Of a DNA stretch of 64,000 nt, positions 42,054 to 55,400 are shown piece after piece. The DNA comes from Pteria penguin (Eukaryota > Mollusca > Bivalvia > Pterioida > Pteriidae), in NCBI GenBank assembly GCA_035048485.1, contig CM068582.1, positions 37,693,096 to 37,757,095 on the forward strand, read 5' to 3'. The translations under genes were made by a program, and so were the position numbers. How positions within the stretch are numbered: position 1 is the stretch's first letter; each line of letters begins with the position of its first letter. The notes under the pieces are model-generated. The model ran no database searches. It was not told the origin of the DNA and saw only the letters and a program-made list of their open reading frames with translations.

Positions 42054-42650
42054 TATAGATAGATTTCACTTAGCGAAAATTCACAGGAGTTATCTCCCGC
42101 TGTCAGCCATTTTGTGGGTCAGAATGTGAAGTTTTGTGCTTTAATCAACAAAAATACAGACTGAATTTCTTTAAAATAATTTTTGAAAATGTAATTGGCT
42201 TACAAACCAATAAATATTTAGATATAAGGCCACTATTAAAAAAATGTTTGTTTCCCCTTCCCCGACCCTACTTGAAAAAGTTGGGTAGGTAGGTAGGCAT
42301 TTTATTTTTTTTTTTCAAAGATAACTTGAAACACAAATAGGTATAAAAATAACCTTTAATTATTGAAGAAATGTGTCAAAAAATAAACACAAAACAACAT
42401 CAACAAAAACTTAACATTTTTCTAATGCTATGAAACAAAACAAAATATGACTAGATTTCATGGATATTTGGCATTATTTGCAATACATATATGTCAAAAC
42501 TTATATAACACTTCAACGGGTTCAACCATGTTCGGATAGTAAACATCGGCCGTGTTGGTCTTCGAGCAAATACTCAAAGTCACAGAGTCATTTTCCTTGT
42601 TGATGCTCTGGTTTGCACATTTTAGAACATTATGTAACACATGGGTGCAG

Positions 42651-42768
42651 GTCAAAACGTACCCATGCCAAAACGTACCCAACCAAAACGTACCCAACTT
42701 TGGTCAAAACGTACCCACCTTTTGGTCAAAACGTACCCAAAGTGTTAGTCAAAACGTACCCATATATC
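42651..42768. repeat. CAAAACGTACCCA repeats
   Basis: Five copies at irregular 14-28-bp spacing. Inverted copies at about 44360-44392 near the other end of the host element. Confidence 0.85.
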
Positions 42769-43001
42769 TTTTGGGTGTTTAAAACAACTTTTACACATTT
42801 TTTCAACAAATTTCTTCGATTTAGTATCATAAGGCAACAATCTATCATTTGAATGTATGAATTCATCGAAACATACGTAGATTAATAATAAATAACTTTA
42901 CATATGTATATAAATGGATGGCTTCCTTTTTATAGGTGCATTTACTAGTGGTGAAAAGAAAATATTTGATTGACATTTTTCGAAATTACATGTGTTGTGT
43001 T

Positions 43002-43107
43002 CAATCTTATTAAAACGCGACTTGTACTCCGTTCCTCTACGATACTCTCCGTGTACACGGAAAGTATCGTAGAGGAACGGAGTACAAGTCGCGTTTTAAT
43101 AAGATTG
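43002..43107. mobile_element. 106-bp near-perfect palindrome, 10-bp TSD
   Basis: Two 53-bp arms with one mismatch and no spacer, starting CAATCTTATTAAAACGCGAC. Flanked by exact GTGTTGTGTT (42992-43001, 43108-43117). Different terminus from the 28065 family but the same fused-TIR form. Confidence 0.92.
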
Positions 43108-43606
43108 GTGTTGTGTTGAATGTGAATTTATGCTTATCACATTTCTACAGAATATAAACAGTACTGTCATGGTGTTGTGTATGTATACGACTTAATAAAA
43201 TATAAAACACGTCCTTCTAATACTACATTTATTTCGGAACTAAACCAATTCATTACACCTTTCATTATATATTTAAATCTGTGAGAAAGTGTTACTTAAT
43301 ACGCCTATATCTTCCATTGTTCTTTTTAATCAACAAATATACTGCTGTAGAGAGTCAGATGTTAACTATGACAAATGTGTTTCTGTGGCGCGGCTCCAAT
43401 CGTAACAACTCGTCCATTTCCGTACGCAAATCTAATTTTGTAAAAAATGGCGACGGTGTTCCGATTGGCGCGGCTCATGTCTTATCTAAACACTATATTT
43501 CCTCCGCACTAAAACTTTGACATAATGAATTACATTTCACAAATAAAAATAAGCAGTAAATTGTGAGGATTATTGTGCCTCATTTACAATATTACACAAA
43601 AGCACT

Positions 43607-44338
43607 TTAACACTCTTCAATCAATCGGTTCGGCTTGTTTCTGCTCCTGATTGTATTTCTTATGTTGATGAGTACATCGTCAATGTTAGATTCATCTTGA
43701 TTGTCTAAAGTTTCACTTATAGATGCCCGTTCTGCACTTTTGTATGAGACTTCGGTTTGTTTCGGAGAGTCGATATTATCGCGGCATTGGTCGACATGCC
43801 TTCTCCATCGTTTTCCGTCTCTGGTTTCTACCTCGTACAGTAGCGGACCTAGCTTTTCTAGGGCGGTGCCGCGTACCCACTTGTCGCCTTCCCGGTAATT
43901 TCGGACTATGATATCCTGGCCGACCTCAAAATTTCTTGTTTTAGTGTTACTTGTGAATGTTTGTTTCGAATGTTGGTGATTAACACTGTTTTTTACGTGC
44001 GGTCTAATTAAATCCAAACATGTTCGCAAATTTCTTCCTAAGAATAGTTTTGCCGGTGTTTCATTAGTTGTCACGTGTGGCGTATTTCTATAAGCTAGCA
44101 GAAAATTCGCAAGCTTTACGTTGAGTGGTAGGTTTGAATGTGACATCGCCCGGAGACTTTGTTTCATTGTTTGAATAAATCGCTCAGCCAATCCATTGGT
44201 CGCAGGATGGTACGGAGCACTCTTGAAGTGTTTAATGCCGTTAGAGTTCATAAATGTTTTGAATTCATCCGATGTGAATTGAGAACCGTTGTCCGATACC
44301 AATTGTCGCGGTAATCCGTTTCGCGCAAAAATTATATT
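43607..44338 (-). pseudogene. Ty3/gypsy-type integrase fragment (3' part of pol)
   Basis: Minus-strand frame, ~243 codons, ending in a stop. It has the second half of a retroelement integrase core (LPRQLVSDNGSQFTSDEF, APYHPATNGLAERFIQTMK) with a D-35-E spacing, then a C-terminal domain (VGQDIIVRNYREGDKWVRG, LLYEVETRDGKRWRRHVDQC). The first catalytic Asp, the zinc-binding HHCC domain, reverse transcriptase and LTRs are absent, so it is a captured fragment. The 86 codons upstream in the same frame are unrelated element DNA, including the CGTACCCA repeats. Confidence 0.9.
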
Positions 44339-44921
44339 CAGAAAAAAGTGAAAAATATACTGGGTACGTTTTGACCAATACTTTGGGTACGATCTATTTG
44401 ATGCTTCGCGGCAAGCGTTGTCAGCGCTTCGAATCAAGTGTATAAGTGACGTATAAAGTTCGAGTTCGTATATTTTTCGGCGCGATTTTAAAAAAAGATA
44501 CGGAACGAAAATAAAAAAAAAATATTTTGAGAATTTCAAGGAAAAAATTTTTGAGTCGGCGGGATTTTTATGGGTCGGTCGGAGAAGGGGAAACAAACAA
44601 TATTTTTATATTGGCCTAATGTATTTCAGAACTGTTTATTTTGTTGCAAAATTATGGAAACTCTCTCAACACAAAGGTCTTAAAATTGGTAATACTGTGA
44701 AGAAAAATCTCTTTTTGGACCCAAAATATGGCTGCCTACAGGAGGTAACTCCAATTAATTGACTCAGTGAAAACTATCTATACTTATTTAAATTTTACTC
44801 CAATTACTTTAAACAGGAAAAGTTTTCTCTTTCTCTTTCATTTTCAAAACAATGCTTTAAAATCACATCACTTTCATTCTTTGAACCTCTGAATCTTTAT
44901 CCTCTTGCTCTTCTTCTAGTC

Positions 44922-45987
44922 CAGGGATGAAAATAAGCGCTGGCCCACTTGCCAATGCAACCAAATTTTGTCTGTGGGCTCCTGAAAATCTAATTTTGAT
45001 CGCCCACTTGGCCACCGTAAAATTCCAGCCATAAACTTTTTTCTGCTTTAGTGCTGTCCTATTTGATCGATGTCAATGAAATGCTCTTACTGCTGTTAAA
45101 ATTTCAGTCAACTAAAATCACTCTTGACCTTGTTGTCAATGTCATCATTAATAAGAACTCCTCACCTGTCTACTAACTGTTTGTTGAATAAACACATGAG
45201 GAGTTTCATATTTAACGAGAGCGGAGAAAATGTGGAGACACATTCTCGAAGTCGGGGTGACATCACATTAAGATCTAAATGGAGATAATTGCCGAAAAAT
45301 TCCGAGGATGACCTGGGGGATTAACTTGGTGTTTATCATAGACCGTTATGCAACCTTGCTGAATTAAATTTTGAACACAAGAGCTAAAGGAGTTTTAAAG
45401 CTTCAGAAATTCATTGAGGAATCTTGCGACGATTGACTCTCTTTCCTTCCTCGAATTTTACATGACCCAGTTTGTAAAAATGAGATTTCAAAATATTAGA
45501 TTCTTCATAGAAAGCGATGATAAATCCTGAGACTTATTCCCCAACAAATATGATGCAAATCGAGTCATGTGACTAGTCCGATTTCGAGAATCCAAGGCGT
45601 CTCCAAACCAGGTACCCCAAAGTGCAAATACGATGATCAAAATTCGTACTTCAAATAGCACGATAAGAAGAGGGCATAGTCATTTAATCTAAGATTTAGA
45701 TGTGAGTGAGGAGAGTGAATGTGAGGATGAAAGTGATGAGAGTGAGTGAGATGACTGAGGATGAAGAACATGTATTGTATGAAAGGTTAAGACAAATCGA
45801 GCATGAAATTGAAAGAGAGCAATTGTAACTACTCTGGTATGTTAAATCACTTGGTTTAATTAGTGTAACAAATGAAATGTCATTTTGAATGTGGGCTAAT
45901 TGTTTTAAATGTGGGCGCCTAAAGTTTCTGACTTGGGGGCCAACTTGGCCCCTAAAAAAGTAAAATGTCAGCGAATTTTCACCCCTG
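44922..45987. mobile_element. hAT-like element, CAGGG ends, 5-bp TSD
   Basis: CAGGGATGAAAATAAGCGC at the left is mirrored by GCGAATTTTCACCCCTG at the right; flanked by TAGTC (44917-44921, 45988-45992). The left subterminal GGCCCACTTGCC and right GGCCAACTTGGCCC also pair. Contains the repeat shared with 25366 and a broken acidic reading frame at 45699. It ends ~235 bp before the ATG of the RRM gene. Confidence 0.78.
45699..45828 (+). pseudogene. Remnant acidic C-terminus of an element-borne protein
   Basis: DVSEESECEDESDESE, then a stop or frame change, then EDEEHVLYERLRQIEHEIER and a stop. Acidic plus coiled-coil-like, inside the hAT-like element. I infer the tail of its lost transposase; no catalytic region is visible. 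Confidence 0.4.
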
Positions 45988-46222
45988 TAGTCTCTTCCTA
46001 CATGTATCCTTGTCCCTATCTCTCTATCTCTTTCTCTCTCTCTCCGCATTACTTCTCTCTGTGTGCTCTTTTTCTATATCTTGCACGTCATACTCGCATA
46101 TCTCTTGGACATCTTCCTCATCACTCTGTTTCTCATCAGTGTCAATTTTTTGCTGTTTTGTAGAACATGAATTATTTTATTCCAGGGTCATCTACCTAAA
46201 TTTTTACTACTAGTCTAGCAAA

Positions 46223-46410
46223 ATGATGCCTAGAATGATGAGACCAAGGATGGGTGTACCAAGACATCCAGGCCAAGTTCCAGGCCCAAGAGGTCCCCCT
46301 AGACCCCCAATGAGAGGTGGCCCACCAATGGCTTCTCCATTTACTCCTCAGCCACAGATCCAAGCATCTAGTGTGATAGGCAATGTAACAAATGACCCTT
46401 CCACAGCTAA
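46223..46410 (+). CDS. RRM gene exon A: initiator and Pro/Arg/Gly-rich leader
   Basis: [17 protein letters not shown] to DPSTA, donor CTAA|gtaagt leaving two bases. The acceptor TTATTCCAG at 46184 follows a long TCTC-rich tract, so this exon probably carries the end of the 5'UTR. Confidence 0.85.
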
Positions 46411-49400
46411 GTAAGTCAACAAATTTATTAATTATATTAATAGCTTCAGTTTCATTATCCCTTTGCAACAGCATTGGAAGTGGGGGAGGGGGAATATAGT
46501 AATGGTACTGTTTGTGTGGGTGTGGGTGGATGGGGTGCATGTTTCTGTAATAAAACTTTGTAGACACTCTTGAAGTAGAAGTCACAGTTTTGGCACTATT
46601 GGGTTAATACTTTACATACAGTTTTAGTATAATAAGAGGAAGATACCTCTTTGGTATTTTTGTTGCTGTATGAGAGGATGCCACACTTGGCATTGGTCTT
46701 GTTTTCTGTGAAATTCCTAAATTCTGTAGAGGTAAAGTTGTACTGTGTTCTATTTCTGTATACCATTATCAGAACCTGTAAATAGTCCCTTGCTGTCTCA
46801 CCAGAGTTACATGTAACTATATGGCTTATAATGCTTGTAACTTTCTGAGATTTTTGATCTGTGATTGTCCATGAGCTTGGGATTCCAATTTGAGCAATTT
46901 GCTCTTTATGCTTATGTTACACAGAAAAGATAAGCTGAAGAGATAATTGTACATTCACCAAACTTCACATGCAGTCGTCTTTGATTCCTACCATCATCAG
47001 AAAAATAATTGTTAAAATTTGAGTGACTTTACATTTTTCATATTGATTATCATGTTAAAATACATTAATAGTATTATATTTGTAATAGATATATTTATAT
47101 GAATAATTTTTTGCATGCATAAACAGGTCCAGAGTGTTTGTGGGTAACCTGAATACTCTTGCTCTTACTAAGGAAGAAGTGGAGAATATTTTCAGTAGAT
47201 ATGGATTTGTAACAGGGATATCTATGCACAAAGGGTATGCATTTGTACAGTTTGCCAATGAAATAGAGGCACGGAGAGCATGCGGAGCAGAAGATGGTAT
47301 GACATATGCCGGACAGGCACTAGGTGAGTAAGATACAGTAATTACAGGGCTTGAAATTCAGAGAAATTTTTAAGGAGCCATACGGGCTCCTAGATTGCAA
47401 ATTCAAGGAGTCCGTAACAAAATCAAGCAGCCTGTAATTTGTTTTTCTCTATTTCTAAAGCCCTTTTATGACCGGCAGAATTTTTGTGCTTGATAATACC
47501 ATCCATTTTTTTTTAAGTGCACCCAGTCATGAAATTATTCTTTGGCCCACCTTTCACATGACGAATACAAACATCACAAGTTAATCCTGTTTCAGTGTCT
47601 TTGAGCCAGGGCCTATCCTTTGCCCACGATTCTTTGAATGTCCTAGCCCGTTTAGTTTTTTCATAATTCAGATCATAAGTTCGTTTCTTTTCGGACTTAT
47701 TGATTTCGCCTTTTTTGGCATAACTGAGGAAAGCCCATGCTTCTGCCATTTGACGTCACAACTTGTCACAGATCGGTTAATAAGATGCATAGACATATAC
47801 ACAAACCTATATACAATCTGTTACTGCCGTTTTTACGATGCCAATCACAATCAAACTTATGCTTTATCGAATCAAACACTGAAGTGATCAAGATTTTGAA
47901 AAATGCTTCATTCCAAACCCAATATTTATTTTTTAACTCGCTTAACGGGCGGAAAACCACTTGCCCGGGGGCATTTTCACTTGCCATTGGCACACAGCGA
48001 GCGGGAATTTCAAGCCCTGAATTATTATTTCTTGCACTGGAGATCGACTAATCCCGCTTTTTATCAGTACTGGAAAATTCTGTCTGGAACACTTTGTATC
48101 CTTCCACACGTCATCTGCATTGTTTACAAACAAATGCAGAATACTTGATTTTTATTACAACATATTAGATTTTGTGTGTTATCGTTAAATTTAATGTTGA
48201 AAAATCCTATCTAAATATTAAGTTTTTTCACGCATATCATGGTGTTTTATTTTATTGCGGTGGTTTATCTTTTTATTAGTCCCCTACCGGCATCGCGGAA
48301 GGGGACTATAGGTTTGCACTCTGTCCGTCTGTCAGTCCGTCAGTCACACTCACGTTTTATGGACCTTTTTTCTAAACGCTCGTAGATATTCATCCAATTT
48401 TTGGTGTGTGAGTCTACCACCATGAGTTACAGATTAGGTTCAAGTTTTGTTTCGGTCCACTGATTTTTTACGGAATTACGGCCCTTGGAATAAGAAAATT
48501 TCTTTAAAATAGCAGTTTTCCGTACTTTTTTTCTAAATGCTTGTAGATATTCATCCAATTCTTGGTTTGTGAGTCTACCACCATGAGTTACAGATCAAGT
48601 TTGAGTTCTGTTTTGGTCCACTGATTTTTGTACGGAATTACGGCCCTTGGAATTAGAAAATTTCTTTCAAATAGCAGTTTTCTGGACTTTTTTTCTAAAC
48701 GCTTATAGATATTCATACAACTTTTGGTGTGTGAGTATGCCACCATGAGTTACAGATCAAGTTTGAGACAGTTCTAGTTTTCATCATCATCAAAGGTTGT
48801 GATCAAATACTTAACTTGCTGGCAGCCTGAAAGACAGTATGTTGTGTGTGTGTGTGTGTAGGTGTGTGTGTATGTGTGTTTTGGGGGTCTTAGTTTTCCA
48901 TTTGCCGGTAGGGGACTTAGTATTGCCTAAGCAATACTTTAAGAACGCTTGTTCAATCATGCAGTGACTCCGCCATCAATGGAAGTAAACTTAAACATTA
49001 AAAATAGCTATAGCCTACATCAAGCTGCTGAGGTGCGAGAAAATAATCAAGCACTAGTTTGAGTTCCAGATAGAAAAAGATCAGTCGAGGGTTGGATGAA
49101 TCAGTATGTCTCAACCTCGGCTAATGCCTAGATTTGGATTTGTTGATTCATCCAACCCTCGACTGATTTTTTTCTATCTGGAACTCAAACTAGTGCTAGA
49201 TTCTATTAATATCACATTGCTAAACTGATTTGATCATGATAATCTGTCATTTAATGCATCAATAGCAACTGAATCGGTGAGATGTTAACTGTGATAATTT
49301 TGAGTAGAGAAGTTTTGCTAATTTTCAGTGAAAGAATTTTAAATAGTTGTTTGATTTTCTTTGATGTAAGCTTGTGTATTTTACACCCTTCAGAATGTCT

Positions 49401-52400
49401 CTTAATCTCTACATACATGTAAAAGTACATTACAAAGAAAAAATTAGAAAATTAGATAAATACATACATTATATAAAGTCAGATATAGATATCTCAAACA
49501 TTGATATTTCCAATACTTTGGTTGTCTTAAGTCAAATAGGGGTCCTGAATTTTATTTCCTAAATAACATGGTTGAATTTACTTAGGATATGAGGAATATA
49601 AAACCTAGTGACCTGGGATCATCCCGTACCTGGTCACTAGATGACTAGGTAACGAATTTAGCCCACCGATGACCTATCATGATAACATGCATGAGGCTAA
49701 TACATACCGTTTTACCGCCATTGTTGTTGACAAGGAGAACAAGAAAGATAGCTCGAAACCTGGTATAAATCTGACGGTAACGTGGGATAAGAATAGCCCA
49801 CGTATTCGCATGACTGTTATGAGCCAATCGCTTTTTAGCTCTACTGGTCTCGACCAGTCGAGCTCATGCGATGGTCCTTCGTCCGTTGTCCGGCCGTCCG
49901 GCCATCCGGACGTCCGGCCATCCGGACGTCCGTCCGTAAACAAATTTTTGTTCCCTCTTCTCCTCTGAAGGTATATACCCCAGAGACCTTATTATGGGTT
50001 CTTCTTGTTGGGTAGGTGGTCTAGTTGTGCATGTGCAATTTTGGTCCAGTTCTGACCCCTTGGGGGCCCACAAAAGGGCGTGGTCCCAAAATCTTGTTCC
50101 CTCTTCTTCTCTGATTGTATATATCCCAGAGACCTAATTATGGTCTCATCATGTTTAGTAGCTGGTCTAGTTGCGCATGTGCAATTTTGGTCCCGTCCGG
50201 ACCCCCTGGGGCCCCTACAAAAGGGGCGTGGTCCCAAAATCTTGTTCCCTTTTCATTTCTGAAGGTATATATCATAGAGACCTAATTATGGTCTCATTTT
50301 GTTATATAGGTTGTCTAGTTGTGCATGTGCAATTTTGGTACGGTCCTGACCCCCTGGGCTCCCAGAAAGGGGCGTGGTCCCAAAATCTTGTTCCCTCTTC
50401 TATTCTTAAGGTATATGTCCCAGAGACCTAATTATGGTCTCATCATGTTTGGTATGTGATCTAGTTGTGCATTTATTATTTTGGCCTGGTCCGCCCCCCC
50501 CCCTTGGGGTCCCACAAAAGGGCGTGGTCCCAAATTCTTGTTCCCTCTTCTGTCCTTAAGGTATATGTCCCAGAGACCTAATTATGGTCTCATTTTGTTG
50601 GATAGGTGGTCTAGTTGTGCATGTGCAATTTTGGTCAAGTCCGGACCCCCTGGGACCCCACAAAGGGGCGTGGTCACAAAATCTTGTTCCCTCTTCTTTT
50701 CTGAAGGTATATGTCCCAGAGACCTAATTATGGTCTCATCATGTTTGGTATGTGATGTAGTTGTGCATGTATAATTTTGGTCTGGTCCGGACCCCCTGGG
50801 GTCCCAAAAAGGGGCGTGGTCCCAAAATCTTGTTCCCTCATTTTCTCTTAAGGTATATATCCTAGAGACCTAATTATGGTCTCATTTTGTTGGATAGGTG
50901 GTGTAGTTGTGCATGTGCAATTTTGGTCCGGTCCAGACCCCCTGGGACCCCACAAAGGGGCGTGGTCCCAAAATCTTGTTCCCTCTTCTTTTCTTAAGGT
51001 ATATGTCCCAGAGACCTAATTATGGTCTCATCATGTTTGGTATGTGATCTAGTTGTGCATGTATAATTTTGGTCCAGTCTGGACCCCCTGGGGTCCCACA
51101 AACGGGTGTGGTCCCAAAATCTTGTTCCCTCTTTTTCTCTGAAGGTATATATCCTAGAGACCTAATTATGGTCTCATTTTGTTGGATAGGTGGTGTAGTT
51201 GTGCATGTGCAATTTTGGACCAGTTTGGACCTCCTTGGGCCCCACAGGGGGCGTGGTCCCAAAATCTTGTTCCCTCTTCTTTTCTGAAGGTATATGTCCC
51301 AGAGACCTAATTATAGTCTCATCATGATTGATATGTGATGTAGTTGTGCATGTATAAGTTTGGTCCAGTCCGGACCCCCTTGGGTCCCACAAAGGGGTGT
51401 GGTCCCAAAATCTTGTTCCCTCTTTTTCTTTGAAAGTATATAGCCTAGAGACCTAATTATGGTCTCGTTTTGTTGGATAGGTGGTGTAATTGTGCATGTG
51501 CAATTTTGGACCAGTTCGGACCCCCTGGGGCCCCATAAAGGGGCGTGGTCCCAAAATCTTGTTCCCACTTCTTCTCTTATTGTATATGTCTGTGAGACTT
51601 AATTATGATCTCATCATGTTTGGTAGGTGGTCTAGTTGTGCATGTGCAATACAAAACATACATGTGTGGTCCAAATATACTTTTACCCCTTCTTCTCTGA
51701 AGGTAAATTGTTGTTTGAGTAGAGGATAACAGTAGAGCTCCAGTCTCGACAGAGACTTCTGGTTGGGATTCCCCAACAAATTTGTTAGAGGTGGGATAAA
51801 TTAAGTAATCCATGTCAAGTTAGAATGTCTATTACATTGGCAAACTGTGCAAACTTTTTGTGAAGGCAAATAGAAATGTGTGCTTGTATACCTCTTTTGA
51901 AAAAAGTGCTTGTAATCAACTACCTAACACATAAAATGTGGAATTAAACAATGAAAACTCTAATGAATGCTGGCAGAATATTTTGAAAATATAATTGTCA
52001 TTATTTAATATTATAGCTTTGAGAAAAAGTTTTCTTAAAATGCTTTGTTTATTTCAGATATAAACATTGCATCTGAGCCAAAGAATAGAGGAACTGCTCC
52101 TAGCAAATCAACTACCACTCAGAGCAGGTACATGCTTAAATCACAGTGCTCTGTCTTCTTTATTTTGACCAATTATAAAGAAATATATATCAATAATAAA
52201 GTCAGTTGTGATAAAAACAAAATAAAAAAAAATCAGTGGTGGTGTTGTCAGAACAAAGTAAAATTGTAAAACACTAAAATAAAAAATACCCATTGTGCCT
52301 GTAACAACTATTATTTGTTTAGGAAGAGAACTGTCTATGTATGTCTATATCTTTGAATTTTATATGGTATCTGTTGTCATTGATTTTGGATTTCGGTTTA

Positions 52401-55400
52401 CGGTATAATAAATATTTAGTAGTAACATAATAAGAATGACTTTGTCAAATGCTGCCTGCTTTTCTCAGGTTTAGCTTTATTTACAAATAGCAGGATTTTT
52501 ATGCCCTTGAATAGAAAGATTGGGGGCATATTGTTTTTGTCCTGTCTGTTTGTTTGTTTCTTTCTTTCTTTGTCAGTTGTCAGCTTTAACCTTGGCTATA
52601 AGTTTTAAACCGTGAGGGATAGAGACTTCATATTTGTTATGCGTATCAACTAATGAAGCCCTTTCAAATGACACCATGGTCGATAACCTTTTGACCTTGA
52701 CAATGACTTTCACACCAAGAATAACTTTTCAGACTTTCGTGACACCGGGGGTATTAGTGTTTCAGAAAGACAGCTTGTTTTAACATGACATTTTAGTCTT
52801 GCATCTTGCACAACTGGGATAAATTGTTGAAAATTCTTGTTATTCCTCTAGTTCAAATACCAGAGTTACTTTGACTCAGAGTGGACCACCAGCCAAAAAA
52901 ATGAGGACAGATTCTCAGCCAGGTGGCATTAAGAGAACTCTAGTTAATTTGACTTCATCTGGATCAGCAGAAGCCAAAATGGGAGGCAATTCTATTACTC
53001 AATTAGCACAAGGTGAATTATATGTATATTGCAGTATATGATTTATGTAACTTCTTAGGTAAAGATGTTTCTTTGTAAGTTTTCCAACTATCTGCATTTC
53101 TCTTTTTGCAGACTGTCATTGACTACTTAAGTCAAGTGATAAGTGAACATCAGTAAATTGTTTTACAAGGCTTCCCCATAATGTAATGTTCATTGCAGTT
53201 TGTTGTTGACTTAAGCACTTTTCCCCTTGGGAATGTCTGCATACAAAAAGTTTTCCTGCATATTGTATTGAAAATCTGTTAACTTAGCTTTCAGAAATGT
53301 AATTATTTGTCTAACATATGTTTTCTATTGTCAGCTGGTAAAGACATTCTCATTTGTGGTGTATGCAAGACTAACTTCAGCAGCCTTCACAGTCTAGCTC
53401 AGCACAAGAAGATTCCATGTCGACTCAAGATTTCTTGTCAATGTCAGAGCACACCGCCTCCAGGTAATTATGAAATCTATGTCACATGAGAACTAATGAT
53501 AGTGTTATTAGTTTTGTTGATGGTCATGATATATTAATGACGTTTGCTGTGGTTAATGAAACCTTAATGGGTTTTATTAAGGTCATATCCTACTTACTCA
53601 GTTTTAGGATAGATTTGCTTCAAAACTGAACCAGTTTCTTCTTATGGTCTATCATAGATACATGTAATGACGTCTGATGTAGTTACCAAATGAAAATTTG
53701 GGAGTGTTTTCAACTTCCTTGAATATGATGTAGACTTTTTTATTGCCATGTACAGGCAAAAACAACACATTACTCAATATCTTCTCTTCTGGGAGATATT
53801 TTCTCTTTATTTTTGTATATTGGATACATAATCATTTGAATAAAGCAAAGAAATTGAAAACTTTACATATAAACCTTTCTTTGAAAATTCCTGGCAATTC
53901 TGCAGCTTTATTCATAACTAAATTAGAGTTAGCTTTCATGTCATCAACTGCAGTTGATTTGAGGAAATCTTTAGTCTAGAGATATAACAGTTTTGCAGGC
54001 TAGCTATATTCTTAAAGAATAAAACTGGTGTGACCTAGTGGATAAGGTGCTGGGCTTGTGATCGAGAGCCCCTGGGTTTGACTCCGGCCCTGGGCACACT
54101 GGTGTTCTGTCTTTCGAGAGAGACAGTAAAAACCGAGGTCCCGTGTCACAGTAGGGGTGGCAGGTAAAAGATCCCTCACTGGTTTGGGTGGGTCTGTTGT
54201 AAAGGTCTAAATTTCTATGCAATGCATCAGTCAGATGCTGTCACCATATACGTGAAATAATGGTTGAGTGACATAAAACAATATTCAATCAATCAATCTT
54301 AAAAACTAAACATTTTCTCAAGATTTGTCATGTCATTTGTCATGATGAGTGGTGTGTACAAGGTTGAGCTGTCAGTTCATCAGGTATTGTTAGAAGGTGA
54401 CATCTATATCCAGCACAGCGGGTGTCTAACTATATAGGTGAAAGGTATACAATGGGCCAGTTAACTGTAATTTTATGATTATGAACATTGAACCCATGTT
54501 TAGTGTAACTTAAAATTAAATATGTAAATATCTAATGAATACAGTATACGAAGTACACGAAGGATTGTCTATCCACTCCATAACCAATTAACCTCATGCT
54601 GTGATCTTAGTACAGGTTGACATCTTAACAGTCATTCAGATCAACATCACCTACAAATTCTTGGAAAAAAATTTGTTATATTTTGGTTCCCATGTATAAT
54701 GCGCACCTATGAAATGGACATCAGAAATTCTGAAAAAAAAATTTACATTATATAGGGGTAATTATTGTAAGTGATATCATTGAAACATGAAGTTCTGATG
54801 TTATTACAGAGTCTCCAGAGCCCACCCAGTTACTTTGTGCATCATGCAGTGCTGAGTTTGCCAGTGCATGGGATTTATGTCAGCATTGCCAGCAAGAACA
54901 CAGTCTCACCATTTATAAAACTGTAAGGCAGCAACTAATTACACCTTTTTTCTTTAGAAAATAACTAGAAATTTTTTCTGTATGTAAGAGTTTGATAAAT
55001 CTAATATCTGCTAGGATCAACGAGTTTTAATTCTTTTACTCATAGTAGATATGTATTTTTAATGTAATATTGCAAAAAAAACCAAACACGATTTGTAAAT
55101 TATAAAGCAAACAACCAAACTAATATACCCTATATTCTGTGATAGTCCCCCCTCTAATAAATGTCCCCACTCTCTTTTTCTTTTTTTTTTTTGAACGTAA
55201 AACACATGATACCATTCATGGAAATGCCATCTTCAAGAAAACTCCTTCATAATTTCAATTAACTTTAATTATTTTTTAACTTTAATTTTAAATGTCCAAC
55301 ATAAAATCTTACATCCATGTCATTGTAATATTGTTTAATAGAAATGTCATGTATAAGTTGTCAGCAAAACTAGAATTTTCAGAACTTTTATTCCCACTCT

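Larger units (their letters stand above)
42228..44616. mobile_element. PIF/Harbinger-like TIR element (TAA TSD) holding a retrotransposon fragment
   Basis: The left end GGCCACTATTAAA leads into TGTTTGTTTCCCCTTCCCCG. The right end, read inverted, is GGCCAATATAAAA leading into TTGTTTGTTTCCCCTTCTCC. TAA on both sides (42225-42227, 44617-44619). The interior carries CAAAACGTACCCA repeats near both ends in opposite orientation, the palindrome at 43002 and the integrase fragment at 43607. No PIF transposase seen. Confidence 0.72.
42054..44783. mobile_element. MITE split by a later 2.4-kb insertion
   Basis: TATAGATAGATTTCACTTAG at 42054 pairs with ACTATCTATA at 44783. The arms share GAGTTATCTCCCGCTGTCAGCC against GGCTGCCTACAGGAGGTAACTCC. 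The end resembles the 22798 MITE. Element 42228-44616 sits in its middle. Confidence 0.65.

Noticed and set aside
49900..51729. Series of 70-100-codon open frames on both strands with shared text such as [10 protein letters not shown]
   Set aside because: They arise from a ~150-bp tandem repeat read in different phases and recur identically at 60.7-62.5 kb; no start context or domain.
53743..53979. 78-codon frame in intron E preceded by an AG
   Set aside because: Would interrupt the conserved finger 1 to finger 2 join, has no domain and ends in a stop; exon E to F splices in frame without it.
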